The notes under the pieces are model-generated. The model was not told the DNA's origin. It saw nothing but the letters and a program-made list of their open reading frames with translations, and did not search any database. From the NCBI GenBank assembly GCA_015075545.1, contig JABTUC010000011.1:1-35967 (forward strand): a stretch of DNA of 35,967 nucleotides, written 5' to 3'. Each line of letters begins with the position of its first letter. Positions within the stretch are counted from its first letter, which is position 1. Below, piece by piece: positions 25,196 to 32,907 of this stretch. A program made the translations under genes and the position numbers. The DNA comes from Ideonella sp. Lineage in GTDB: Bacteria; Pseudomonadota; Gammaproteobacteria; Burkholderiales; Burkholderiaceae_C.

Positions 25196-26067
25196 GCGAC
25201 CCCGTGCGAGCGCAACCACGCCAGGCAGCGCTGCCAGCCGTCGTCGGCCGCTTCCTTGCGATAGCTGGGCCGGTAGTCGGCGTGGAAGGCGTGCGGCGCG
25301 TCGGGGTAGACGACGAACTCGCTCTTCTTCGCAGCGGCGCTGCCGGCGGCCAGCGCGGCCTTCATACGCTCCACCGTGTCGAGCGGAATGCCCTGGTCGG
25401 CCGCGCCGTACAGGCCGAGCACCGGGGCATGCAGCCTGCCGGCGAGGTCGATCGGATTCGCAGGCTGCAGCGGGTTGCTCGCGCCGACCAGCCGGCCGTA
25501 CCACGCCACACCGGCCTCGAGGTCGGGGTTGTGCGCGCTGTACAGCCACACGATGCGGCCACCCCAGCAGAAGCCGGTGATCGCCAGCCTGGACGCATCG
25601 GCGCCCTCGGTCTTCGCCCACGCCGCGGCGGCGTCGAGGTCGCCCATCACCTGCGCATCGGGCACCTTGGCGATCACCTCGGCGATGAGCTTGGAGATCT
25701 CGCCGTACGAGCCGGCGTCGCCCTGGCGCACGAACAGCTCGGGCGCGACCGCGAAGTAGCCCGCCTTCGCGAAACGGCGCGCCACGTCGGCGATGTACTC
25801 GTGCACGCCGAAGATCTCGCTGACCACGAGCACGACCGGCGCTCCGGTCTTGCCGGCCGGCGCGGCGCGGTAGGCCGGCATCTTGAAGCCGCCCACCGGA
25901 ATCGTGACTTCGCCGACCACGAGGCCGCTGCTGTCGGTCTTGAACGCCGTCTGCGCCACCACCGGCAGCACCGCGGCCGCGAAGCCGCTGCCCACCGAGG
26001 TGCGCACGAAGTCGCGCCGGTTGAAGTCGCGGCTCGGGGCGAGGCTGGCGATCTCGCGTTCGATCAT
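25192..26067 (-). CDS. Dienelactone hydrolase family protein, Tat-exported
   Basis: A 291-residue alpha/beta hydrolase. The triad of the dienelactone hydrolase family can be placed as C167 (GFCWGG), D224 (YGAADQGIP) and H259 (DAPHAFH), with the supporting E in [10 protein letters not shown]. The N-terminus carries [18 protein letters not shown], a twin-arginine signal, so the enzyme probably works in the periplasm. GGAG lies 9 nt before the ATG at 26067. It is coupled to the ZIP transporter by a 4-nt overlap. The natural ester or lactone is unknown. Confidence 0.9.
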   Translation of the reverse strand: MIEREIASLAPSRDFNRRDFVRTSVGSGFAAAVLPVVAQTAFKTDSSGLVVGEVTIPVGGFKMPAYRAAPAGKTGAPVVLVVSEIFGVHEYIADVARRFAKAGYFAVAPELFVRQGDAGSYGEISKLIAEVIAKVPDAQVMGDLDAAAAWAKTEGADASRLAITGFCWGGRIVWLYSAHNPDLEAGVAWYGRLVGASNPLQPANPIDLAGRLHAPVLGLYGAADQGIPLDTVERMKAALAAGSAAAKKSEFVVYPDAPHAFHADYRPSYRKEAADDGWQRCLAWLRSHGVA

Positions 26068-26321
26068 GGCGGTGGCTCCGGGTGGCAGGCGAAACGGGGA
26101 CGCGCGATTCTATTTTGGTGCCCGACGGGCATCTGGTAGCTCCCCAGGGCGCGCCGCGATGGCGCCGCCTGTGCCGCCGATGACTTCCGAAGCCGAGCGC
26201 CGCGCAACGGCGACGTAATGAAGGTCGCGCTGCCGCGACTCATGACGGCGCAAGGCACACAAGCCCCATGCCGGATGTCTTCGACGACTTTCGCACCAAC
26301 CCGCCTTTCAAGGAGACCTTC
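26068..26321. other. Intergenic region, no gene seen
   Basis: This 254-nt gap separates the divergent hydrolase-like gene and the small secreted-protein gene, so it must hold both promoters. An AT-richer stretch (GATTCTATTTTGG, about 26107-26119) lies 40-50 nt from the hydrolase ATG, next to a small TGCCC-GAC-GGGCA hairpin. No further gene or clear operator was recognised. Confidence 0.5.
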
Positions 26322-26648
26322 ATGCGTATCCCCCGTCAGCTCGCGGTTCTCGCCGCGATCACCCTCGGCTCTTCGGCGACGTTCGCCGCCAACTTCGCCG
26401 GCGAAGCCGCGCCCGAGTACCCGCAACCCAGCGGCTCGATGATCGAGCGCAGCCAGCTGCGCGCCGACACTGTCGACGCGTTGAAGCACGACCTCATCGG
26501 AAGCGGCGAGGCCAGCGTCGTGGCGCAGCCTGTCTTCATGGCGAGCAAGACGCGCGCCGAGGTGGTTGCCGAGACGATCGCGGCACTGAAGCGCGGCCTC
26601 GTCGCCCAGGGCGATGGCGCCGTGCCCACCACCACCGGGCGGAGCTGA
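26322..26648 (+). CDS. Small secreted protein, DUF4148-like
   Basis: A 108-residue protein with a clear signal peptide (LAVLAAITLGSSATFA, cleavage before ANFAGEA). AAGGAG lies 7 nt before the ATG at 26322, which decides the start over an in-frame ATG at 26268. The mature part contains two related helices: RADTVDALKHDLIGSGEASV and, about 35 residues later, RAEVVAETIAALKRGLVAQG. The RAEVVAE...LKRG pattern resembles DUF4148 proteins, common and uncharacterised in Burkholderiales. Function unknown. Confidence 0.75.
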   Translation: MRIPRQLAVLAAITLGSSATFAANFAGEAAPEYPQPSGSMIERSQLRADTVDALKHDLIGSGEASVVAQPVFMASKTRAEVVAETIAALKRGLVAQGDGAVPTTTGRS

Positions 26649-26669
26649 TCGCCGGAGCGGCCCGGCGCG

Positions 26670-27506
26670 CTACTCGACCGTGCGCGCCGGTGCCTGGAAG
26701 TTCATCCGCGAGCAGACCTGCACGAAACCCGCGCGGCGCAGATTCGCCAGCGAAGGATTGGGCTCGGCCTGCACCGGCTCGCCGGTCTCGGTGGCGATAA
26801 CCCGGCATCCGAGTTCGGCCGCCGCGGCGATCCGGGCCGCGATCAGCGCGTTGTGCGCGCCCTTGCCCCGTTGGTCGGCCAACGTGCCGCCGGCGCCGAG
26901 CCACGCGGTGTCGGCGTCGACGAACAACGAGCCGGTGGCGACGATGCGCTCGTTCTCCTCGGCGACCCAGACGTGCCATTTCGGTCGGCCGACAAGGGCT
27001 GCGAACCAGGGCCCGGTGCTCGCTGGCAGCCCGTACGCTCCGCAGACGACGCCGGCCACCGCACCGGCATCGGACGGCGCGGCCGGGCGTATGCGCAGCG
27101 CCGTGCGCGGCATCGGCGGTGCATCGGGACCGCGCAGGAACTTGGCCCAGCTTCGGCGCGGCGGCAGCGAGAAGCCGCGCTGCTGCAGCAGCGCAGCGAG
27201 ATCGGCCGGACGCGCCGAAGGCACGATATGCACCCAGTACGCGCCGATCGCCGAATCATCGAACAGGGACATCACATGATCGATGTCGGCACTCGTTGCC
27301 GGCGCCTCGTTGCCGAGTCCGATCACACGGTTGAAGTAGGCGATCGGCAGGGCCGGTGCCAGCAGCGCGGTCGCCGATCCCAGGGTCACCGACCTCAGAC
27401 GCAACGCGTGCGGCGCCGCGGCATAGAGGTCGCGACTGGCCGCTGCTTCGATCGCGTCGGCCAGGCGCTCGGCTTCGGGCCCGGCGAGCTTCAGCGACGG
27501 GCTCAT
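26670..27506 (-). CDS. GNAT-family N-acetyltransferase
   Basis: A 278-residue protein whose C-terminal half is a GNAT fold: LRIRPAAPSDAGAVAGVV, WVAEENERIVATGSLFVDADTAWLGAGGTLADQRGKGAHNALIAARI (acetyl-CoA loop Q-R-G-K-G-A) and NLRRAGF. The N-terminal half also looks GNAT-like but lacks the acetyl-CoA loop. The ATG at 27506 overlaps the stop of the upstream desaturase remnant as ATGA, so it once depended on that gene's translation. The frame runs on to 28013, but that part belongs to the desaturase region. Substrate unknown. Confidence 0.85.
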   Translation of the reverse strand: MSPSLKLAGPEAERLADAIEAAASRDLYAAAPHALRLRSVTLGSATALLAPALPIAYFNRVIGLGNEAPATSADIDHVMSLFDDSAIGAYWVHIVPSARPADLAALLQQRGFSLPPRRSWAKFLRGPDAPPMPRTALRIRPAAPSDAGAVAGVVCGAYGLPASTGPWFAALVGRPKWHVWVAEENERIVATGSLFVDADTAWLGAGGTLADQRGKGAHNALIAARIAAAAELGCRVIATETGEPVQAEPNPSLANLRRAGFVQVCSRMNFQAPARTVE

Positions 27507-28053
27507 GCCGGATTGCTCGCCGCATCGACGCGGCCCCGGCTGTCCAGCCCGAGCGTTGCCGCGTTCACGTCGCGACCGACCAGCATCGCGCCGATCCGCC
27601 TCGACTCCGCGAGTTCGAAGCCGACGTCGCCGTGGAATTCGGCCGGGTTGCGAAAAGTTCCCCACAACATGTCCCAGACCGGCAGATCGCTGTAGTTGTA
27701 CGCGTGGAAGCCGCGCCGGTGATGCACGCCGTGCGATTCGGGGCGCTGGATCAGGTAGCCGAGCCAGCGCGGGGTGCGCAGGTTCAGGTGCTGGAACAAG
27801 CCATAGAAGGTCGCGACGTAGCCGACGATCGCGGCCGCGACGGCATCGAGCCCGAGCACGAACACCATCATCGTGAAGACCGTCGCCACGTTGATGATCA
27901 CATCGAGCGGAGTGAACAGCACCGCGCCGGGGATGTCGAGCCGTTGCGGCGCATGGTGCAGCGGGAATCGATGATACGCCCGTTGCAGCACGGCGTTGGC
28001 CAGCGCCACGCACGGATAGCCGACGAGCACGCCGCCTGCCACGCCGGGCGGAT
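27503..28053 (-). pseudogene. 5'-truncated sterol desaturase / fatty-acid hydroxylase family gene
   Basis: About 175 C-terminal residues of a membrane di-iron hydroxylase remain, with YHRFPLHHAPQRL and HGVHHRRGFHAYNYSDLPVWDMLWGTFR carrying later histidine clusters. The N-terminal helices and first histidine cluster, needed for activity, are missing. The frame remains open upstream, but from about 28053 it is antisense to a TetR-type remnant, so the extension is not real. A GTG at 28030 could start a short product. The homology ends at the same place as that of the adjacent TetR-type remnant. Confidence 0.7.
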
Positions 28054-28387
28054 CGATGGCACCGCTCGATCGACTACGAGAAGCTGCTCGCGATCTTCCG
28101 CGAAGCCGGCTTCGACGCGGCGCAGTCCGCCACCTACTTCCGCGTACTTGCGGCCTTGTCACCGGCGCCAGCCTGGCCGAGATCGGCTCGCGAGCACAGC
28201 AGCCCGACGCGACGCCGATCCGGCTGGAGACCTTCGACGCGAGCCGCAGCGCTATCCGCTCGTGAGCGCAGCGGTGCCGCACCTGCGGGTCAGCAAGCTG
28301 GGCGCGATCTTCGATGTGGGCATGGACCTCATCTTCCGCGCCATGCGCGACGAGTTGGCGCAAGGTGCGCGCAAGACGCGCACGTGA
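28054..28387 (+). pseudogene. TetR-family regulator remnant, frameshifted and 5'-truncated
   Basis: Three successive frames read as one protein: RWHRSIDYEKLLAIFREAGFD (from 28054), then CGLVTGASLAEIGSR, then RYPLVSAAVPHLRVSKLGAIFDVGMDLIFRAM to a stop at 28385-28387. This resembles the C-terminal ligand-binding half of a TetR-type regulator; the DNA-binding domain is missing. At least two indels are needed. The family assignment is from the general pattern of the C-terminal helices and is moderate. Confidence 0.6.
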
Positions 28388-28408
28388 AGCGGCCGCCCCC
28401 GGCTGCCG

Positions 28409-28480
28409 CTATCGGGGCGCCTGGCCCCAGTTCGCCCCCACGCCCACGTCGGCCAGCAGCGGGTCGAGGCCCCTCTAACC
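28409..28480 (-). pseudogene. polA: Second, displaced copy of the polA 3' end
   Basis: On the minus strand this stretch reads GLDPLLADVGVGANWGQAPR then a stop at 28409, against PLLAEVGVGANWDEAH at the end of the intact polA. Over 45 nt (28418-28462 against 29743-29787) I count 40 identities. The remainder of polA is absent here. The DUF4143 ATPase gene lies between the two copies and its stop falls at the edge of this remnant. Confidence 0.75.
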
Positions 28481-29668
28481 TTCCGCCGGCCCGAGCATCC
28501 GCACGGCGTCGCGCCAGTGGGCGGTCATCACGCCCTCGACAACCAGGTTGCCGGGGGCGGCGCTGATCAGCATCGCCTCGCCACGGCGCGCCGCGGCGGC
28601 GTGCATGGCCCATCGGTGCAACGGTGCGAGCCATTCGCGCTGCAAGGTTGCGCCGGACTTGAACTCCACCGGCCATAGCACGCCCGCGCGTTCGATCAGC
28701 AAGTCCACTTCGTTGCCGATGTTGTCGCGCCAGAAGTACAGGCCGTGGTTTAGACCTGCGTTGCGGCAGTGCTTCAGGTACTCGGTGATCAGCAGGTTCT
28801 CGAACAGCGCGCCGCGCATCGGACTCGAATTCATCGAGCGTGCATCGTTCAGACCCAGCAGATGCGCGGCCAGCCCGACGTCGTGGAAGTAGAGCTTGGG
28901 CGTCTTGACGAGGCGCTTGCCGAAGTTGCCATGGTAGGGCGGCAGCCGGAACACGATATAGCTCGCTTCGAGCACCGCCAGCCAATCGCGTGCGGTGGTC
29001 TGCGCCACACCGAGGTCGTTGGCGACCGCATTCAGGTTGAGCAGTTGACCGCAACGTGCCGCCATCAGGCGCATGAAACGCTGGAAGGCCAGCAGATCGC
29101 CAACGCGGCTGATCTGCCTCACGTCGCGCTCGACGTAGGTCGCCAGGTAGCTGGCATGCCATTCGGCGGGCGCGATCGGCCGGTCGTGCAGCGCGGGGTA
29201 CAGGCCAGTCGCGAGCAGTTCGTCGAGGCCGAGCGCGGCCAGTGCGCGGGGCGCCTCCGCGTACGACAGCGGCAGCAGCTCGAGATACGCCGCCCGCCCG
29301 GCCAGACTCTGGCTGACCTGGCTGGCCAGCAGCAGGTTCTGCGATCCGGTGAGCACGTAGCGGCCCATGTCGGTGCTGGCGTCGGCAGCACCCTGCAAGT
29401 ACGACAGCAACTGCGGCGCGTGCTGTACCTCGTCGATCACCACGCCGTCGCGCCACTGGGCAACGAAGCCGCGCGGATCGGCAACCGCGGCCGCACGCGT
29501 GTCGAGTTCCTCCAGCGACACGTAGCTGTGAGGGGGGAAGGCGCTGCGCGCCAGCGTGGTCTTGCCGGCCTGCCGAGGGCCGGTCAGCACGACGATCGGA
29601 AAGCCGCGTGCCAGGCGCAGCAGCCGCGCCTGCGCCGCGCGTGGAAATCGGGGAGTCAGTGGGGGCAT
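28475..29668 (-). CDS. AAA-type ATPase with DUF4143 domain
   Basis: A 397-residue protein. Walker A is GPRQAGKTT (30-38) and Walker B GVVIDEVQ (D79, E80), followed by the sensor-like YVLTGSQNLLL. The C-terminal DUF4143 part has PKLYFHDVGLAAHLLG and a restriction-nuclease-like core, EVDLLIER...PVEFKSG (D and E-x-K). Such proteins are frequent, mobile and of uncertain function. The ATG at 29668 has no ribosome binding site but lies about 20 nt after a predicted start of transcription, inside which a palindrome sits. It is lodged between two copies of the polA 3' end, unlike the usual polA neighbourhood. Confidence 0.9.
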   Translation of the reverse strand: MPPLTPRFPRAAQARLLRLARGFPIVVLTGPRQAGKTTLARSAFPPHSYVSLEELDTRAAAVADPRGFVAQWRDGVVIDEVQHAPQLLSYLQGAADASTDMGRYVLTGSQNLLLASQVSQSLAGRAAYLELLPLSYAEAPRALAALGLDELLATGLYPALHDRPIAPAEWHASYLATYVERDVRQISRVGDLLAFQRFMRLMAARCGQLLNLNAVANDLGVAQTTARDWLAVLEASYIVFRLPPYHGNFGKRLVKTPKLYFHDVGLAAHLLGLNDARSMNSSPMRGALFENLLITEYLKHCRNAGLNHGLYFWRDNIGNEVDLLIERAGVLWPVEFKSGATLQREWLAPLHRWAMHAAAARRGEAMLISAAPGNLVVEGVMTAHWRDAVRMLGPAEG

Positions 29669-29672
29669 GCGG

Positions 29673-29697
29673 TTTCAGCTTTTGAAGCTGAAATTGT
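29673..29697 (-). promoter_or_regulatory. Promoter with 9-bp palindrome before the DUF4143 ATPase gene
   Basis: Arms TTTCAGCTT and AAGCTGAAA face each other across a 3-nt spacer at 29673-29693, starting 4 nt from the ATG. A -10-like TACAAT (5 of 6 to consensus, minus strand) overlaps the outer arm at 29692-29697. Transcription would start inside the palindrome, giving a very short leader. The layout suits an operator blocking the start site. Confidence 0.5.
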
Positions 29698-29736
29698 AAA
29701 ACATGCCAGCTCCGCGACAAGTCGCAAGCCGCACCC

Positions 29737-32505
29737 TCAGTGCGCCTCGTCCCAGTTGGCGCCCACGCCCACCTCGGCCAGCAGCGGCACCGACAACTGC
29801 GCCACCCCCGACATCAGCTCGGGCACCTCGCTCTTCGCCCACGCGATCTCGTCGTCGGGCACCTCGAACACCAGCTCGTCGTGCACCTGCATGATCATCT
29901 TCGTGCGCTTGCGCTGCGCATCGAGCGCGCCCTGCACGGCGAGCATCGCGAGCTTGATGAGGTCGGCCGCGGTGCCCTGCATCGGCGCGTTGATCGCCTG
30001 GCGCTCGGCGCCGGCGCGGCGCGGGCCACTGCCGCCGCGGATGTCGGGCAGCTCGATGCGGCGGCCGAACAGCGTCTCGACGTAGCCCTGCTGCGCGGCC
30101 AGCGCGCGCGTCTCGTCCATGTAACGCTTGACGCCGGCAAAGCGCTGGAAGTAGCGGTCGATGTACGCGTTGGCCGCGCTGCGCTCGATGCCGAGGTTCT
30201 GCGCCAGGCCGAACGCGCTCATGCCGTAGATGAGGCCGAAGTTGATCACCTTGGCGTAGCGGCGCTGCTCGGCGCTCACCTGCTCGGGCGCGACGCCGAA
30301 CACCTCGCTGGCGGTGGCGCGGTGCACGTCCATGCCTTCGCCGAACGCGCGCCGCAGCCCCGGGTCGCCGCTGATGTGCGCCATGATCCGCAGCTCGATC
30401 TGCGAATAATCGGCGCTGACGATGCGGTGCCCGGGCGGCGCGACGAACGCCTCGCGCACGCGCCGCCCCTCGGGTGTGCGGATCGGGATGTTCTGCAGGT
30501 TGGGGTCATTGCTCGCCAGCCGCCCCGTCACCGCCACCGCCTGCGCGTAGTTGGTGTGCACGCGGCCGGTGGCGGGGTTCACCATCAGCGGCAGCTTGTC
30601 GGTGTAGGTGCCCTTGAGCTTGCTCAACCCGCGGTGCTCGAGGATCTTGGCCGGCAGCGGGTAGTCGGCGGCGAGCTCCTGCAGCACATCCTCGTCGGTC
30701 GACGGCGCGCCGCTGGCGGTCTTGCGCTTGACCGGCAGGCCGAGCTTGCCGAACAGCACGTCGCCGATCTGCTTGGGCGAGCCGAGGTTGAACGGCTGCC
30801 CCGCCAGCGCGTGCGCCTCGCGCTCGAGCACCACCATCCGCTCGGCCAGCTCGCGGCTTTGCTGCGCCAGCAGCGCGGCGTCGATCAGCACGCCGTGACG
30901 CTCCATGCGCATCAGCACCGCCGACACCGGCAGCTCGATCTGCTCGTACACGCGCAGCAGCCCGCTCTCGCGCGCGATGCGCGGGTACAGGCTCTGGTGC
31001 ACCTGCAGCGCCATCTCGCTGTCCTCGCCCGAGTAGCGCGTGGCGCGCTCGAGGTCGACCTGCGAGAACGCGATCTGATTGACGCCCTTGCCGCACACCT
31101 CTTCGTAGCTCAGGCCCTTGCGGTTCAGGTGCCGCTCGGCAAGGCTTTCCAGGCTGTGCGCCTTGTGCGCCTCGAGCACGTAGCTCTCGAGCAGCGTGTC
31201 GTGGCGCCAGCCGCGCACCGTGATGCCGTGGTTGGCGAACACGTGCGCGTCGTACTTGGTGTTCTGGCCCACCTTGGCCGCCGCGTCGTCCTCGAGCCAC
31301 GGCCGCAGCGCCTCCAGCACTTCGGCCAGCGCGAGCTGCTCGGGCGCGCCGGGGTAGTTGTGCGCCACCGGCACGTAGCCGGCCTCGCCCGGCTGCACCG
31401 CGAACGAGACGCCGACGATGCGCGCGCGGATCGGGTCGAGCGAATCGGTCTCGGTGTCGAGCGCGACCAGCGGTGCCGCGCGCAGCCGCTCGATCCACGC
31501 CGCGAGCTGCGCGCGCGTGGTGATCGTCTCGTAGCGATGGGCGAGCGCGGGCGGCGGCGCGTCATCGGCCGACGCTTGCGCCACGGCCGATGCAGCGAGC
31601 GACGCGTGCGCGGCCTGGCCGATGCCCAGCTCGTTCTCCAGCTCCTTGCGCCACAGCTTGAAGCCGTAGCGTTGGTAGAAGTCGAGCAGGCCGGGCTTGT
31701 CCTCCTCGCGCAGCGCCAGCGCGTCGAGCGACGGCCAGCCCTCGACGTTGGCCGACAGGTCGCAATCGGTCGCCACGGTGACCAGCCGGCGCCCCTGCGG
31801 CAGCCACGGCAGCGCCTTGCGCAGGTTGTCGCCGACCACGCCCTTGATCGACGCGGCGGCGGCGATCACGCCCTCGAGCGAGCCGTGGTCGGCGATCCAC
31901 TTCGCCGCCGTCTTGGGGCCCACCTTGTCGACCCCTGGCACGTTGTCGACCGCGTCGCCGATCAGCGTCAGGTAGTCGACGATGCGCTGCGGCGGCACGC
32001 CGAACTTGGCCAGCACGCCCGCCTCGTCGAGCTTCTCGGGCGGCTTGGCCATCGTGTTGATCAGCGTTACTTCGGGCGTGACGAGCTGCGCCAGATCCTT
32101 GTCACCGGTGGAGATGACGACGCGGTGGCCGCTGGCCGCCGCCACGCGCGCCAGCGTGCCGATCGCGTCGTCGGCCTCGATGCCCGGCACCTCGAGCACC
32201 GGCCAGCCGAGCAGGCGCACCACCTCGTGGATCGGCTCGATCTGCCGCACCAGGTCGTCGGGCATCGGCGCGCGCGTGGCCTTGTATTGCGGATACCAGT
32301 CGTCGCGAAAGGTCTTGCCCTTGGCGTCGAACACGCACGCCGCGTGCCCGTCGGGATAGCGCTCGCGCAGCCAGCGCATCATGCCGATCATGCCGTGCAC
32401 CGCGCCGGTGGGAAACCCGTCGGGCGCGCGCAGGTCGGGCAGCGCGTGATACGCGCGGTAGAGGTAGCTCGAGCCGTCGACCAGGACGAGTGTGTGATCG
32501 GTCAT
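29737..32505 (-). CDS. polA: DNA polymerase I
   Basis: A 922-residue three-domain enzyme for repair and Okazaki-fragment processing. The 5'-3' exonuclease domain spans about residues 1-290 (LVDGSSYLYRAYHALP, STGDKDLAQLV, GDAVDNVPGVDKVGPKTA). The 3'-5' exonuclease has intact motifs: DTETDSLDP, NTKYD and the YSGED segment, so proofreading is predicted. The polymerase domain shows motif A (DYSQIELR), motif B (RRYAKVINFGLIYGMSAFG) and motif C (MQVHDELVFEV). The ATG at 32505 gives the usual MTDHTLVLVDGSSYLYRA start; 32514 is possible. Its last codons may have been replaced when the ATPase cassette arrived. Confidence 0.98.
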   Translation of the reverse strand: MTDHTLVLVDGSSYLYRAYHALPDLRAPDGFPTGAVHGMIGMMRWLRERYPDGHAACVFDAKGKTFRDDWYPQYKATRAPMPDDLVRQIEPIHEVVRLLGWPVLEVPGIEADDAIGTLARVAAASGHRVVISTGDKDLAQLVTPEVTLINTMAKPPEKLDEAGVLAKFGVPPQRIVDYLTLIGDAVDNVPGVDKVGPKTAAKWIADHGSLEGVIAAAASIKGVVGDNLRKALPWLPQGRRLVTVATDCDLSANVEGWPSLDALALREEDKPGLLDFYQRYGFKLWRKELENELGIGQAAHASLAASAVAQASADDAPPPALAHRYETITTRAQLAAWIERLRAAPLVALDTETDSLDPIRARIVGVSFAVQPGEAGYVPVAHNYPGAPEQLALAEVLEALRPWLEDDAAAKVGQNTKYDAHVFANHGITVRGWRHDTLLESYVLEAHKAHSLESLAERHLNRKGLSYEEVCGKGVNQIAFSQVDLERATRYSGEDSEMALQVHQSLYPRIARESGLLRVYEQIELPVSAVLMRMERHGVLIDAALLAQQSRELAERMVVLEREAHALAGQPFNLGSPKQIGDVLFGKLGLPVKRKTASGAPSTDEDVLQELAADYPLPAKILEHRGLSKLKGTYTDKLPLMVNPATGRVHTNYAQAVAVTGRLASNDPNLQNIPIRTPEGRRVREAFVAPPGHRIVSADYSQIELRIMAHISGDPGLRRAFGEGMDVHRATASEVFGVAPEQVSAEQRRYAKVINFGLIYGMSAFGLAQNLGIERSAANAYIDRYFQRFAGVKRYMDETRALAAQQGYVETLFGRRIELPDIRGGSGPRRAGAERQAINAPMQGTAADLIKLAMLAVQGALDAQRKRTKMIMQVHDELVFEVPDDEIAWAKSEVPELMSGVAQLSVPLLAEVGVGANWDEAH

Positions 32506-32561
32506 GCGTGCCATTTTGCGTCGCCGCCGAGCGACGAAGCGCGCGCCGTAGAATCGGCCGC

Positions 32562-32885
32562 ATGGCATCGCGTCGCGTCGTCTGGTGGCTGTTGGGGCTC
32601 GCGGCGTCGGCCGGCGCCGCCCCTGCGACGGCACCTGCGACGTCGCCCGCACCCACCGCGTCCCGACGCGCCGACCCGGTGGTGCAACGCAGCGTGATCG
32701 AAGACGACCACGTCAAGATCGAGGAGCTGCGCGTGCGCGGCCAGCTGCAGCGCATCACGATCTCGCCCAAGGCATCGGGCGTGCGGCCGTACGAGATCGC
32801 GCCACCCGACGCCGGCCGCGACCCGTCGCAGCCATCATCCAAGGGAATCAGCGGCCACAGCCTGTGGCAGTTGTTCTCGTTCTGA
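32562..32885 (+). CDS. Small secreted DUF2782-like protein
   Basis: A 107-residue protein: signal sequence (RRVVWWLLGLAASAGAA), a proline/alanine/threonine-rich linker, then a conserved core (VKIEELRVRGQLQRITISPKASGVRPYEI) and the ending HSLWQLFSF. The core resembles DUF2782, small periplasmic proteins often encoded beside polA or thrB in proteobacteria. The ATG at 32562 fits the signal peptide. It diverges from polA across a 56-nt gap and precedes thrB by 22 nt. Function unknown. Confidence 0.75.
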   Translation: MASRRVVWWLLGLAASAGAAPATAPATSPAPTASRRADPVVQRSVIEDDHVKIEELRVRGQLQRITISPKASGVRPYEIAPPDAGRDPSQPSSKGISGHSLWQLFSF

Positions 32886-32907
32886 ACGGCGGGCACTGAC
32901 GGCGCGC

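Noticed and set aside
28054-28363. N-terminal extension of the desaturase frame to a start at 28363
   Set aside because: It is antisense to the TetR-type remnant, arginine-rich and lacks the membrane helices and first histidine cluster expected there.
29740-32697. A 985-codon open frame on the plus strand opposite polA
   Set aside because: It mirrors polA exactly, is rich in R, H, A and V as antisense frames of high-GC genes are, and shows no family motif.
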